Below, in pieces: positions 45,400-55,524 of a stretch of 64,000 bases of DNA; position 1 is the first letter of the stretch; the number at the start of each line of letters is the position of its first letter. Origin of the DNA: Fructobacillus parabroussonetiae (GTDB taxonomy: Bacteria > Bacillota > Bacilli > Lactobacillales > Lactobacillaceae). The stretch is from positions 1 through 64,000 of the forward strand of contig NZ_JAAMFL010000003.1 in the NCBI RefSeq assembly GCF_018437265.1, given 5' to 3'. Below the pieces are notes generated by a model. It was not told the DNA's origin and ran no database searches. It worked only from the letters and a program-made list of their open reading frames with translations. The position numbers and the translations under genes are program-made.

Positions 45400-48300
45400 A
45401 ATACGAAGTCTGTCAAAAACGAAAGTACTGGGAAATTCCGCCTGGCAACGGGGGATGGCCGAACCTATCAGGCCGACGATCCCAATAACCATTCGGTGGT
45501 GCTGACTTTGAATTTAAAGTCAAAGACGACGGCACAGCCCAGTGCATCGAAACTAAATCGCACAATTCACTATCAAGACGCCGCTGGGCATGCGATTGAT
45601 GGTCTTTTGGATGAGGTTCAATCGGTCACCCGGACAATCACCAAGCACATGTCTGACTTTGACAATCAACAGGTTGGCCCAGATGAAGTTAGCACCGATC
45701 GATCCTGGGAGGCTGTACCGGTTGATTCAGTAACGGCCGATAAGAAGTATCGAGTCAAAGAGATTTTGGATGGCCAGGGGAACGTGTTGAATTCCGATAC
45801 CATCCCCGCCCAAACGGACTTTGACGAAAATACCACCGACAGCAAGTACACCGTGGTTTATGAAGACAACGTGCAAAGCTTTGGGCCAGAGGACGCTAAT
45901 CTGCCAAGCGCCGTGGATAAGAGCCAGTTAACGAAGACCTTATCACGGACGGTTCAGTCGGTCGATGATAATGAAAATCAGAAGGAAATCAGTTCAAAAA
46001 CGGAACAGGTGAAATACCAGCGTCAAGCCATTTATGACTATGCAACTGAAAAAGTTACCGGTTATACCGATTGGCAACCTGTCGATGCCAACCAACCGGG
46101 TTTTGAAAAAGAAGACATACCGGAAACCATTCAAGACGGGCAGTATCAACAGGCGACTAGCCAAGCGGATAGCCTAGCTGCTGATACAACTAGCCAAGAT
46201 GACATCAGCAATGGGAACAATCCGGCCACGGTTGTCCTGCACTATGTCCATGTGCAAAAACCGGTTGATACCAGTACGGACGCAAAGGACACGACCCGTA
46301 CGGTGAAGCGGATTGTTCACTTACGAGATGCTAATAAGGGGCAGGAGATTGATGCTGACAATTTGGCCAGCCGGACGGTAACCGTTAATTACACGCGGAC
46401 TGGAACCATGGATCAAGTAACGAAGGCCTTTACGCCAACGTCTGGTTGGCAGGCGGAACAAAACATGACGACTTTGGCAGGCTTTACTGCTCCAGACTTA
46501 ACCAAGGAGGGCTATGAAAGTCCAGCGCCAAGTCAAACGGCTGCACTGACGCCATCAGAAGATGAAGTTGAAACGAGCAAGGTCTATGATCAGTGGATTG
46601 ATTATCAAGAAAAGGTCGATACGTTCAGTGCTGATAGTCAGTCACTGCCAACGGGTGTCACGAAGGTTGATTTACAAAAGTCGGCCACACGGACCTTCCA
46701 CTTCAAGTCAGCAGACGGGCAGCAGGATTTTGGTCAAGACACCCAGACCGTGACCTTTACGCGAACGGCCCAATACAACGAAGTGACTAAGCAGGTGACG
46801 TATGGGGATTGGCAGGCCGATGCTCAATCAAAGGGGAACTTTGTTGCTTATAACTGGCCAGAGAGTCAAGCAGATGGAAAATATGTCTTGGCTGAAAATT
46901 CGGCTAAGCAAACGCCAGCAGAAAGTTTGAATCCCGATTCAGTAACCGCTGGGCAGAACGAAGACGTGACGGTGCTTTATGAACACGCACACTTGCAGGC
47001 TCCAGATGAGCAGTTGAAGCGAACGGTGACGCGAACCATTCATTTGCAGGTAGCAGGAACCGGTGCCAAGGCTGGAGATAACCTGGTTAGTGCCATTCAT
47101 TACCACCGAACGGGTTATGTCGATGCGGTAAAGAATGTTTTTGTTTCGGAGAGTGGTTGGGTCAAAGATGACGGACAAGAAGACTTTGGTCAGGTGACGG
47201 CACCGGACTTGAGCCAAGCTGGCTATGAAAATCCTGATCCAGCAGATGTACCGGCTATTAATCTGAGTCAAGATGATCATGATATCGACCAGAATAAAAA
47301 CTTCGAGCAGACGGTGGTGTACACCGAGAAGGCTCAGGACTTTGGACCCAATGATGCGAATTTGCCAGCGGGTGTTAATGCGTCAGATTTAACCAAGACT
47401 GTTCAGCGAACCATTCACTTTAAGGATGAAGACGATGCTAATGCCAAGGAACTTGGCCAGCTGACCCAGACAATTACTTACAGCAGAAAGGCACTCTTTA
47501 ACTTGGCGAAGAAACAGGTTGATGGCTATACCCCTTGGGTGGCTGATGCTTCGTCGAATGGTCGTTTTGCGGCCTATTCACCAGAAGCTAAGCTTTCTGA
47601 TGGCCGTTATGTCTTAGCGAGTCAGGCGGTTTCAGAAGAAAGTCCGGATGCTCAAACCGTTGTGAATGGGACGGTTGAAAACGTCACCGTTAATTATCGA
47701 CATGCGCATCTGGAGGCTTCTGATGACCAGTTGAAGCGGACGGTTAGCCGGATTGTTCACCTTTACGATCAAAAGTCGGGTCAGGAAATTGACCAAGCAC
47801 ATCTAGCTGACCGAACGGCTACCTTGATTTATGAGCGCAGTGGTTACGTCGATGCGGTCACCAGTGACTTTGTTAAAACGAGTGATTGGCAGTTGATAGC
47901 AGGTGAGCAGCCGGTTATATCAGGGCTGAAAGCACCGGATCTATCGGCTGACAATTACCAGCTGACAGGTAAAAGTGTAACGGCTGATATCACGCCGTCA
48001 GAAACGGATATCGAGCAAAACAAAACCTTTGATCAACGACTGGATTATGTTCAAAAGACACCAGAGGGCGATGGTGGTAAAGGGAATAACCCAGATCGCC
48101 AACCAAACGGGGACAGTGGGAACAATCCCGATAACCAGTCAAACAATGGTCAGGACGTTAAGCCAAATGGCCAACCGGCTGATTCTAGCAATGAACCAAG
48201 CAGGACAGATACGGGAGCTAATGCGAATCAAGTGGCAGGTAATGGCGATGGGGCCCTTGCCGGCACTGCTTTAAGAACAACGATGGCCCAGGCAGGTGCC

Positions 48301-48585
48301 CGAGCTGATATCGCGGCAGCTCAAGCAAAAGAAAATGCTGAGGAGCAAGCAGCCATTCGGCGTTCGAAGGAGTCGTCGAAGGTTTCACAGGGCAAAAGGG
48401 CAACCAATCAGGATAAACATTCAAAGGGGCAGTCAGCTTCTAAACATGGCAAGCGGATCAAGCCAACCGGTGAGTCTAAAAAGACAACGGGAGGAGCGAG
48501 TCGAAAGCAGACCCTTTCACTAGCAGCCGCTACTATTTTGCCAGTCACGGTCATTGCCTACTTTATTTTGAAAGAACGCAAGTGA
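45400..48585 (+). pseudogene. Mub B2-like repeat adhesin, downstream part after an amber codon
   Basis: In frame with 44683-45399 and separated from it only by TAG. There is no ribosome site at the first possible start (GTG 45496). It carries about seven Mub-B2-like modules, each opening R-T-[IV]-H-[LFY] (for example LKRTVTRTIHLQ and LTKTVQRTIHFK), then RTGYVDAV and a W. They are arranged as one single module and three double modules of about 245 aa. A Gly/Asn/Pro-rich wall spacer follows, then IKPTGES, one hydrophobic segment and RK at the end. The sorting motif is not LPxTG. In a whole protein this would bind mucus or host surfaces. Confidence 0.75.
45869..48060 (+). repeat. Three ~730-bp tandem repeats in the adhesin gene
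   Basis: Units begin near 45869, 46612 and 47329 with QSFGPEDANLP, DTFSADSQSLP and QDFGPNDANLP. Each encodes two Mub-B2-like modules. The copies have diverged in DNA sequence, so they are old and not recently amplified. Confidence 0.75.
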
Positions 48586-48632
48586 TCATAACGGTTGCTT
48601 TTGATGCTTCCTGACGAGTGAGGTGTTAAAAG

Positions 48633-48666
48633 AACAAGCGAGCACAAATTGTGCTCGCTTGTTTTA
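48633..48666 (+). terminator. Adhesin gene terminator
   Basis: Stem AACAAGCGAGCAC / GTGCTCGCTTGTT with an AAATT loop and T4. Confidence 0.9.
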
Positions 48667-48695
48667 TCGGCCAAGTCAAATCGTTTGAAACAGGT

Positions 48696-48701
48696 TATAA
48701 T
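48696..48701 (+). promoter_or_regulatory. TATAAT box 7 bases before the ribF start
   Basis: A perfect -10 ending seven bases before ATG 48709. No ribosome site lies between them, so transcription from here would give a leaderless mRNA. Confidence 0.5.
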
Positions 48702-48708
48702 AGTAGTT

Positions 48709-49659
48709 ATGACAGAACTTTATCACATTCACTATCCATTGGATGACAATCAATTACCGGTGCGACCACAGGTATTAGCTATGGGCTTTTTCGATGGTGT
48801 TCACCTGGGGCATCAGGCCGTCATTAAAGCAGCGAAAAAACAGGCTGATAAACTGGGGCTGCCACTGGCTGTCTTGACCTACACGCCTTATCCTGGTCTT
48901 GTTTTTGAAAAGCAGCCACTTCCCTGGCGGGCCTTAACACCACTTAAACAAAAGGTGGCACTCTTGGGAAAGCTGGGCGTTGACCGGGTATATGTGTTAA
49001 ATCTCACCTCCTCCTTGGCCGCTTTGCCACCTGAGGACTTCGTTGAGCAAGTCTTGCTTTTGCTACAGGCCAAGGCCGTCGTCGCAGGCTATGACCATTT
49101 ATACGGCCGGCAGGAGGAGCAAGCGGACATGGCGCATTTGCCCGAATACGCCAAGAGCCGTTTCCTGGTTGAAGCTGTCCAAAAAACGGCTCTTTCGACC
49201 GATGAAAGCAAAGTCGCCTCCCGCGACATCCGACGGGCATTGGCCAGTGGGGATGTTGACATGGCCAAGCAAAGTCTTGGTCGGCCGCACCAGACTTCTG
49301 GTTATGTCGTTCATGGGGATGCCCGTGGTCGGACACTCGGATTTCCAACCATTAACATTTGGACGAACGAAGAAGAAAGTCTGCCGGGAATCGGTGTTTA
49401 CGTTGTTTCGGTGCAGCTGGCTGGTCGGTTGGTACAGGGGATGGCCTCGATTGGTCGCAACGTGACTTTTGAAAAGGGGCGACCGGTGACGGTTGAAATC
49501 AACCTCTTTGATTTTGATGAAGCGGTTTATGGGGAATTCGTTCGGGTGAACTGGCTCCACTACCTAAGAGGCGAGGTAGCCTTTACTGGCGCCGAGGCAT
49601 TAATTGAACAATTGAAAAAAGACCGACAAAATAGTCTGGCCTACTTTAAAGAAAACTAG
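48709..49659 (+). CDS. ribF: Bifunctional riboflavin kinase/FAD synthetase
   Basis: RibF turns riboflavin into FMN and then FAD. ATG 48709 is chosen because MTELYHIHYPL matches the family start; upstream codons run into the terminator. In the 316-aa product the adenylyltransferase domain has AMGFFDGVHLGHQAVI, and the kinase domain has GDARGRTLGFPTINI near residue 207 (P-T-N variant) and NVTFEKGRPVTVEINLFDF in parts. No FMN riboswitch is present. Confidence 0.95.
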   Translation: MTELYHIHYPLDDNQLPVRPQVLAMGFFDGVHLGHQAVIKAAKKQADKLGLPLAVLTYTPYPGLVFEKQPLPWRALTPLKQKVALLGKLGVDRVYVLNLTSSLAALPPEDFVEQVLLLLQAKAVVAGYDHLYGRQEEQADMAHLPEYAKSRFLVEAVQKTALSTDESKVASRDIRRALASGDVDMAKQSLGRPHQTSGYVVHGDARGRTLGFPTINIWTNEEESLPGIGVYVVSVQLAGRLVQGMASIGRNVTFEKGRPVTVEINLFDFDEAVYGEFVRVNWLHYLRGEVAFTGAEALIEQLKKDRQNSLAYFKEN

Positions 49660-49680
49660 GAGAAATCCTAGTTTTTTATT
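49652..49680 (+). terminator. ribF terminator
   Basis: AAAACTAGGA-GAAA-TCCTAGTTTT with a T-run; the stem overlaps the ribF stop codon. Confidence 0.85.
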
Positions 49681-49728
49681 TTGGCAGTTGTTTAAGAAGC
49701 TAGCCAGGAAAGGGCTTTTTTAAATGAT

Positions 49729-49755
49729 TTAGCACTCATATAAAAAGAGTGCTAA
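49729..49755 (+). promoter_or_regulatory. CIRCE operator (perfect)
   Basis: TTAGCACTC-N9-GAGTGCTAA, the exact HrcA operator, just upstream of the hrcA promoter. Confidence 0.97.
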
Positions 49756-49761
49756 AAGGGG

Positions 49762-49789
49762 TTGCATTCTGTCGAACAATCCGTATAAT
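49762..49789 (+). promoter_or_regulatory. hrcA-grpE-dnaK-dnaJ promoter
   Basis: TTGCAT, 16-base spacer, TATAAT, set between two CIRCE elements. Confidence 0.75.
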
Positions 49790-49794
49790 AAGAA

Positions 49795-49821
49795 TTAGCA
49801 GTTGAGTTAATCGAGTGCTAA
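49795..49821 (+). promoter_or_regulatory. Second CIRCE operator (imperfect)
   Basis: TTAGCAGTT-N9-GAGTGCTAA: the right arm is perfect and the left arm has two mismatches. It covers the transcription start, so HrcA could block here as well. Confidence 0.88.
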
Positions 49822-49840
49822 TTAAAGAAAGGCAGGCTGC

Positions 49841-50881
49841 TTGGACGTGTTAACGGAAAGACAGAAGCGGATTTTAGCCGCTATCATTTACCAGTACACT
49901 CAAACGGCCCACGCCGTCGGATCGAAAACTTTACACGATCAGCTTGACTTGGATGTCTCGCCCGCGACGATTCGCAATGAGATGTCCAGCCTTGAATCGG
50001 CCGACCTGATTAAGAAGTTGCATACTTCTGCCGGTCGTGTCCCTTCTTTAGAAGGTTACCGTTACTACCTGGACCATTTGATGGGAAAGGCAGGGGTGTC
50101 GAATGAAGAGATTGCTTTGGTGGCCAAGCAGATTCGGGGAAACTTTCACGAGTTAGACGAATTGCTTGATCAAACAGCCAAGCTACTGGCAAAGGAAACG
50201 GGACTCACGGCTTTGGTCTTAAAGCCAAAACCGATTAACTTGAAGATTTCATCCTTCCAGTTAATTCCGATGGAGAACCGGCAGGTGATTGCCGTTCTTG
50301 CCACCTCGGATGGCAAGGTGACGTCACAGACTTTCCGTTTGCCAAAGGAGTTGCCCCTCGATTCATTAGCGGGCATGGTGGCTTACATCAATGCACAGAT
50401 GGTCGGTCGGCCGGTTCACGAAGTTCTCTCTTTGATGACTTCTGAACAGCTGCCGGTTCTGCTGTCGCGTAACATTGAAAGCCCGGCGGCCTTTCTGCAA
50501 CTCTTCGGCGATGTCTTGGCCCGCTCCGTTTCGGAAACGGTTCATCTCGGTGGTCGCCTCAATCTTTTAGAGGTGGCAGACGATGCCTATCTTGACATCA
50601 AAGCTGCCCGGAAGGTTTTGGAGCTCTTTGATTCGCCGGATGCCGTTCGTCACTTAGCGAAGGCAAAGAAGAACGAAGTCAACATTCGCTTAGGCGATGA
50701 ATTGCACACGCCGGTCTTACAAGACTTTGCCATGTTGTCGACGGCCTTTACCGTCGGACAAGATGACGCGGGTGTGATTGCCTTAGTTGGACCAATGCGC
50801 TTGCCATACGCGGAACTTTCGCGTTTGCTTTCGGCATTTGCCCAAGCACTGGATGCCAAACTCATTGAATATGTTAGTTAG
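49841..50881 (+). CDS. hrcA: Heat-inducible transcription repressor HrcA
   Basis: HrcA binds the CIRCE sites upstream and represses this chaperone operon. The 346-aa product starts with TTG 49841 or GTG 49847 (LTERQKRILAAII). It has the winged-helix part VSPATIRNEMSSLESADLI and HTSAGRVPSLEGYRYYLDHL in order, followed by the GAF-like domain. Ribosome site AAAGGCAGG. Confidence 0.96.
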   Translation: MDVLTERQKRILAAIIYQYTQTAHAVGSKTLHDQLDLDVSPATIRNEMSSLESADLIKKLHTSAGRVPSLEGYRYYLDHLMGKAGVSNEEIALVAKQIRGNFHELDELLDQTAKLLAKETGLTALVLKPKPINLKISSFQLIPMENRQVIAVLATSDGKVTSQTFRLPKELPLDSLAGMVAYINAQMVGRPVHEVLSLMTSEQLPVLLSRNIESPAAFLQLFGDVLARSVSETVHLGGRLNLLEVADDAYLDIKAARKVLELFDSPDAVRHLAKAKKNEVNIRLGDELHTPVLQDFAMLSTAFTVGQDDAGVIALVGPMRLPYAELSRLLSAFAQALDAKLIEYVS

Positions 50882-50896
50882 ATAAAGGAGGCTGTC

Positions 50897-51472
50897 GTGG
50901 CCAAGAAAAATCAAGAAGAACAAGTCCAAGAAGAAATCAAAGACGAAGAGGAAGCACAGGACTTTGCAGGGGAAAACCCCGAAGAAGTGACGAGTGAATC
51001 CACTGAGGCGGAAGAAGTTGATCCACTGGCTGACATGAAGCAACAGTTGGCCGACAAGGATGACGATTTGCTGCGTGCACAGGCCGAAATCCAAAACATC
51101 CAAACGCGTAACGCGCGTGAACTGGCAAACATTCGAAAGTATGACGGTCAGAAGTTGGCCGAAGCCATTTTACCGGTTGTTGACAACTTGGAACGTGCCT
51201 TGGCCGTCGACGTTGATGGTGATGACAAAGTCGCCCAGATTCACAAGGGTGTTGAAATCACCTTGAAGACGCTTAAGTCCGCTTTGACAGCCAACGGCAT
51301 CGAAGAAGTTGGCCAGGTCGGTGACGACTTTGACCCACAGACGATGCAAGGTGTTCAGACGGTGCCTGCCGAAGACGACCAAAAGGCCGATCAGGTGGCG
51401 AACGTCTTGCAAAAGGGCTATGTCTTACAAGATCGTGTCATTCGACCTGCAATGGTTGCGGTTACACAGTAA
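50897..51472 (+). CDS. grpE: Nucleotide exchange factor GrpE
   Basis: GrpE releases ADP from DnaK. The 191-aa product has an acidic, disordered start (QEEQVQEEIKDEEEAQDF), a long coiled coil containing AEIQNIQTRNARELANIRKY, and the beta domain with PVVDNLERAL and a C-terminal RVIRPAMVAVTQ. GTG start behind AAAGGAGG. Confidence 0.96.
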   Translation: MAKKNQEEQVQEEIKDEEEAQDFAGENPEEVTSESTEAEEVDPLADMKQQLADKDDDLLRAQAEIQNIQTRNARELANIRKYDGQKLAEAILPVVDNLERALAVDVDGDDKVAQIHKGVEITLKTLKSALTANGIEEVGQVGDDFDPQTMQGVQTVPAEDDQKADQVANVLQKGYVLQDRVIRPAMVAVTQ

Positions 51473-51570
51473 GTTAACTTACATAGTATGATGCATGGTG
51501 ATTCAGCGTTTAACGCACCACACCGAAAAAAGCTAAAAATTGTTAATTAAAAATGGAAAGGGTATCGAAT

Positions 51571-53427
51571 ATGTCAAAGATTATTGGTATTGATTTAGGA
51601 ACGACGAACTCTGCAGTTGCTGTTTTGGAGGGTGGTAAGCCAAAGATTATCACCAACCCTGACGGTGGCCGGACAACGCCATCCGTTGTCTCATTTAAGA
51701 ACGGCGAAAGCCAAGTTGGTGACGTGGCAAAGCGCCAAGCCATCACAAACCCCGACACGATTTCATCAATCAAGTCACACATGGGGGAAGCAAATTACAA
51801 GGTAAAGGTTGGCGACAAGGAATACACGCCACAAGAAATCTCAGCGATGATCTTGCAGTACATCAAGGGCTATGCTGAAGATTACTTGGGTGAAAAAGTC
51901 GACCAAGCCGTTATTACGGTCCCTGCATACTTTAACGATGCACAACGTCAAGCAACCAAGGATGCTGGTAAGATTGCCGGTTTGAAGGTTGAACGAATCA
52001 TCAACGAACCAACGGCTGCTGCTTTGGCTTATGGTATGGACAAGTTGGACAAGGACGAAAAGGTGCTTGTTTATGACTTGGGTGGTGGAACCTTTGATGT
52101 TTCTGTCCTTGAATTAGGTGATGGTGTCTTCGAAGTTTTGTCAACAAATGGTGATACACACCTTGGTGGTGATAACTTCGATGCTAAAATTATCGATTAC
52201 TTGGCCGATGAATTTAAGAAGGAAAACGGCATTGATTTGAAGCAAGACAAGTTGGCCTTGCAACGTTTGAAGGATGCTGCTGAACAAGCAAAGAAGACGT
52301 TGTCTTCTGCAACCGAAGCACAAATCGACTTGCCATTTATCGCTTCTGGTGACCAAGGCCCATTGCACTTGCAGACATCATTGACCCGTGCAAAGTTCAA
52401 CGAATTGACGGCTGACTTGGTTAAGAAGGCGGAGCAACCAGTTTTGAACGCTTTGAAGGATGCCGGCTTGTCATTTGATGACATCGACGAAGTCATCCTG
52501 AACGGTGGTTCAACTCGTATCCCAGCCGTTCAAGAATCAGTTAAGAAGTTGACGGGTAAGGAACCAAACCACTCCATCAACCCTGATGAAGCCGTTGCCC
52601 TTGGTGCCGCTGTTCAAGGTGGTGTGATTACTGGTGACGTGAAGGACGTTGTCCTCTTGGATGTAACGCCATTGTCACTTGGTATCGAAACCATGGGTGG
52701 TGTCTTCACGAAGTTGATTGATCGTAACACGACCATCCCAACGTCAAAGTCACAGGTCTTCTCAACGGCCGCTGATAACCAGCCAGCCGTTGACATCCAC
52801 GTCTTGCAAGGTGAACGCTCAATGGCGGCCGACAACAAGACTTTGGGTCGCTTCCAGTTGGCTGACATTCCTGCAGCCCCACGTGGTGTCCCACAAATCG
52901 AAGTGACCTTCGATATCGACCGTAACGGAATCGTGAACGTTTCTGCTAAGGACCTTGGTACGCAGAAGGAACAAAAGATTACCATTCAAGCTGCCGGTGG
53001 ATTGTCTGACGATGAAATCGAAAAGATGATGAACGACGCTAAGGCAAACGAAGAAGCCGACAACAAGAAGAAGGAAGCCGTTGAAACGCGCAACAACGCC
53101 GATCAATTGATCTTCCAGACGGAAAAGACTTTGGAAGAAGTTGGCGACAAGTTGTCAGAAGACGACGTTAAGCCAACCAAGGATGCTTTGGAAGCCTTGA
53201 AGAAGGCCAAAGAAGACGCCAAGGATGAAAACGCCGACTTGACTGACTTGAAGGACAAGTCCGATGCCTTGTCAAAGGTTGCCCAAGAATTGGCTGCAAA
53301 GCTTTACCAACAAGCACAGGCCGCTCAAGGTGCTGCTAATGGTCAAGAAGCTGGTCAAGGACAAGCGGGAAACGATGACACGGTCGATGGCGACTTTGAA
53401 GAAGTCAAAGACGACGACAAGAAGTAA
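51571..53427 (+). CDS. dnaK: Chaperone DnaK (Hsp70)
   Basis: A 618-aa Hsp70. ATG 51571 follows GGAAAGGG. Motifs: [43 protein letters not shown], then the substrate domain and an acidic glycine/glutamine end ([12 protein letters not shown]). It has the Gram-positive signature of a shortened ATPase domain. Very strong codon bias indicates high expression. Confidence 0.98.
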   Translation: MSKIIGIDLGTTNSAVAVLEGGKPKIITNPDGGRTTPSVVSFKNGESQVGDVAKRQAITNPDTISSIKSHMGEANYKVKVGDKEYTPQEISAMILQYIKGYAEDYLGEKVDQAVITVPAYFNDAQRQATKDAGKIAGLKVERIINEPTAAALAYGMDKLDKDEKVLVYDLGGGTFDVSVLELGDGVFEVLSTNGDTHLGGDNFDAKIIDYLADEFKKENGIDLKQDKLALQRLKDAAEQAKKTLSSATEAQIDLPFIASGDQGPLHLQTSLTRAKFNELTADLVKKAEQPVLNALKDAGLSFDDIDEVILNGGSTRIPAVQESVKKLTGKEPNHSINPDEAVALGAAVQGGVITGDVKDVVLLDVTPLSLGIETMGGVFTKLIDRNTTIPTSKSQVFSTAADNQPAVDIHVLQGERSMAADNKTLGRFQLADIPAAPRGVPQIEVTFDIDRNGIVNVSAKDLGTQKEQKITIQAAGGLSDDEIEKMMNDAKANEEADNKKKEAVETRNNADQLIFQTEKTLEEVGDKLSEDDVKPTKDALEALKKAKEDAKDENADLTDLKDKSDALSKVAQELAAKLYQQAQAAQGAANGQEAGQGQAGNDDTVDGDFEEVKDDDKK

Positions 53428-53461
53428 TTAAGAAACGCTCGTCCAGCTTTTCAATACAAAG

Positions 53462-53487
53462 AACAGGCTAGGGGAACCTAGCCTGTT
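53462..53487 (+). promoter_or_regulatory. Stable hairpin between dnaK and dnaJ
   Basis: A perfect 11-bp stem AACAGGCTAGG / CCTAGCCTGTT with a GGAA (GNRA) loop and no T-run. It is not a standard terminator. It could protect the dnaK 3' end, mark a processing site or reduce dnaJ expression. Confidence 0.55.
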
Positions 53488-53516
53488 GTACATACTAAGA
53501 AATAAAGGAGCTGCTT

Positions 53517-54419
53517 GTGAATAATACGGAATTTTATGATCGACTCGGGGTCTCAAAGGATGCGAGTCAAGACGAAATTAAAAAGGCATACCGAAAATTA
53601 TCCAAGAAGTACCACCCCGATTTGAACCATGAACCGGGTGCCGAGGATAAGTACAAGGAAGTACAAGAAGCCTGGGAAACCTTAGGGGATCCGAAGAAGC
53701 GTCAGCAATATGACCAATTTGGTTCAGCTGGTGCACAGGGTCAAGGCGGCTTTGGTGGCTTTGGCGGTGCACAAGGTGGCTTTGGTGGTGACTTCTCCGA
53801 CTTGGGCGATATCTTCTCGCAGATGTTTGGCGGTGGATTCCAACAGGATCCAAATGCCCCTCGCAAGGGACGTGACTTGCAATACCGGATGCAGCTGACT
53901 TTTGAAGAGGCCATCTTTGGTACGGAAAAGCACGTGAAGTACACGCAGTCCCAAGGCGATGCTAAGCAACACGAAGTCAAAGTCAAGGTGCCGGCTGGTG
54001 TTGAAACGGGTCAGCAAATGCGCTTGGCTGGTCAGGGAGAAGCTGGTGTAAACGGTGGCCCTCACGGTGACCTGTTCGTTGTCTTCTCTGTTGGCGCGTC
54101 TAAGGAAGGCTTTGAGCGTGACGGTGCTGATATCTACGTTGAGCAAGATATCGACTTTATCACGGCGGCAATGGGTGCCGAGATTCCTGTAAAGACCGTT
54201 CACGGGGATGTTAAGCTCAAAGTGCCAGCTGGTACGCAAAACGGCCGTCGTTTCCGTTTGGCCGGCAAGGGTGCCCCTCGTCTTCGCGGTGCAGGCTTTG
54301 GAAACGAGTACGTCGTGATTAACGTGACGGTGCCAACCAAGCTAAACAAGGAGCAGAAGGCGGCTTTGCAAGCCTTCGCTGAAGCTTCTGGTAAGGCCAA
54401 GAAGGGCATGTTTAAGTAA
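53517..54419 (+). CDS. dnaJ: DnaJ-type chaperone lacking the zinc-finger domain
   Basis: The Hsp40 partner of DnaK, GTG start behind AAAGGAG. In 300 aa it has the J domain (HPD at 33-35), a Gly/Phe-rich linker (about residues 68-110) and both C-terminal substrate domains. The four C-x-x-C-x-G-x-G repeats of standard DnaJ (about 375-385 aa) are absent; the sequence goes from [13 protein letters not shown] straight to [14 protein letters not shown]. The product has no cysteine. It is thus CbpA-like in build but sits in the dnaJ place of the hrcA operon. Confidence 0.93.
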   Translation: MNNTEFYDRLGVSKDASQDEIKKAYRKLSKKYHPDLNHEPGAEDKYKEVQEAWETLGDPKKRQQYDQFGSAGAQGQGGFGGFGGAQGGFGGDFSDLGDIFSQMFGGGFQQDPNAPRKGRDLQYRMQLTFEEAIFGTEKHVKYTQSQGDAKQHEVKVKVPAGVETGQQMRLAGQGEAGVNGGPHGDLFVVFSVGASKEGFERDGADIYVEQDIDFITAAMGAEIPVKTVHGDVKLKVPAGTQNGRRFRLAGKGAPRLRGAGFGNEYVVINVTVPTKLNKEQKAALQAFAEASGKAKKGMFK

Positions 54420-54424
54420 AAAAT

Positions 54425-54466
54425 TAAAAAAGTCGCTTGGAAATTTTTCCAAGCGACATTTTTTTA
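54425..54466. terminator. Terminator between dnaJ and def
   Basis: Twelve-bp stem GTCGCTTGGAAA / TTTCCAAGCGAC with A-rich and T-rich flanks, serving both convergent genes. Confidence 0.88.
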
Positions 54467-54483
54467 GCAGCAAATCGTTTTTA

Positions 54484-55059
54484 TTACACGTACTTTGTGT
54501 TGTCATCAACCTGCCATGGCTGGGCCTTATCGATGTGATCGTAGTAAAGCTTGCCGTGAAGATGGTCAATCTCGTGTTGGAAGACGATGGCGGGGTAGTT
54601 GCGCAAGGTCTTCTCATAGGTATCCCCGTTTTCATCTTGGTAACGAACCTTGATTTTCTTTGAGCGGGGAACAAAGCCGGGCACGTCCTGGTCAACGGAG
54701 AGGCAACCTTCACCGGTTTCGAGTGCCGTGCGGCCAACAGTCTCAGAAATAATGACCGGATTATAGATGACGCCCTTGAAGTAGGGTTCTTCATCTTCTT
54801 CGGCTGGGTCTTCGGAAGGAATCAAGATGGCGGCCATTTGTAAGGATTCGCCGACTTGGTTTGCCGCAAGGCCAACACCTGGTCGTAACCCGTATTCTTC
54901 GTTTGCTTCGGGGTCTTGTGAGACGACTAAATAGGTCATCATATCTTCGGCCAGTTGGCGGTGTTCGTCCGAGAGTGGGAAGGGGACCTTTTCAGCTTGC
55001 TTGCGCAAAACGGGGTCGCCATCCTTTGTAATCTTGTCCATGGTAAAGCGAATGGTCAT
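54484..55059 (-). CDS. def: Peptide deformylase
   Basis: Def removes the formyl group from new proteins. The start at 55059 (MTIRFTMDKI) has AAAGGTGG upstream; a longer frame to 55161 has no such site. The 191-aa product has all three motifs: GVGLAANQVG, EGCLSV (metal Cys) and QHEIDHLHG. An acidic insertion (SEDPAEEDEEP) marks the Gram-positive type 2 form. Confidence 0.96.
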   Translation of the reverse strand: MTIRFTMDKITKDGDPVLRKQAEKVPFPLSDEHRQLAEDMMTYLVVSQDPEANEEYGLRPGVGLAANQVGESLQMAAILIPSEDPAEEDEEPYFKGVIYNPVIISETVGRTALETGEGCLSVDQDVPGFVPRSKKIKVRYQDENGDTYEKTLRNYPAIVFQHEIDHLHGKLYYDHIDKAQPWQVDDNTKYV

Positions 55060-55207
55060 GGTACTTGCCACCTTTCTTTTCATCCTTTCTAGTATAGCAA
55101 AAAAAGCGACAGAATGGGAAGATTGGCCGGATGAATCGTGGTCGGCTGAGGGCGTGCTCATCGGTACTTTTCCTTTTTTGCTTGAGTAGAAAAGCGACTT
55201 TTTTCTT

Positions 55208-55215
55208 GGTAAACT
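55208..55215 (+). promoter_or_regulatory. Probable promoter (-10) of UPF0223/IMPase pair
   Basis: TGG-TAAACT, an extended -10 identical in form to that of uppS, with a weak -35. Confidence 0.4.
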
Positions 55216-55248
55216 GGGGATAAGGAAAAGATGAAAGAGGTTTTGTCG

Positions 55249-55524
55249 ATGGCAGAGAACTATCAGCTTCCAATCGATGGTAATTGGGATGTGGCCGACA
55301 TGGTTGCCGTGTCCGAATTGGTCGATGCGGTGTTACAGGTATACGAAGGCGGTTGTGAGCGAGCGCAATTGCTCGAAGCTCATCGAGCTTTTACAAAAGT
55401 CATGCCGGCAAAATCAGAGCAAAAACGGTTCGATCGGGACTTTGAAGAACAAACCGGTCGTTCCATTTACCAGACGGTCAAAATGGCCAGAGAATCGGAT
55501 AAGCGGGTGATTAAAGGTGCTTGA
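55249..55524 (+). CDS. UPF0223 family protein (YktA-like)
   Basis: A 91-aa small helical protein of unknown function. ATG 55249 follows AAAGAGG and aligns with the family start (YQLPIDGNWDVADMVAVSEL); an ATG six codons earlier is possible. Family landmarks include YEGGCERAQLLEAHRAF and RDFEEQTGRSIYQTVK. It overlaps the next gene by 8 bases, the same pairing as yktA-yktC in Bacillus. Confidence 0.88.
   Translation: MAENYQLPIDGNWDVADMVAVSELVDAVLQVYEGGCERAQLLEAHRAFTKVMPAKSEQKRFDRDFEEQTGRSIYQTVKMARESDKRVIKGA

Noticed and set aside
45496-48585. Independent gene starting at GTG 45496
   Set aside because: It has no ribosome site or promoter and is in the same frame as the upstream part, with a single TAG between them; one broken gene explains it better.
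53462-53487. Intrinsic terminator after dnaK
   Set aside because: The hairpin is strong but is followed by GTACATACTAAG and not a T-run.
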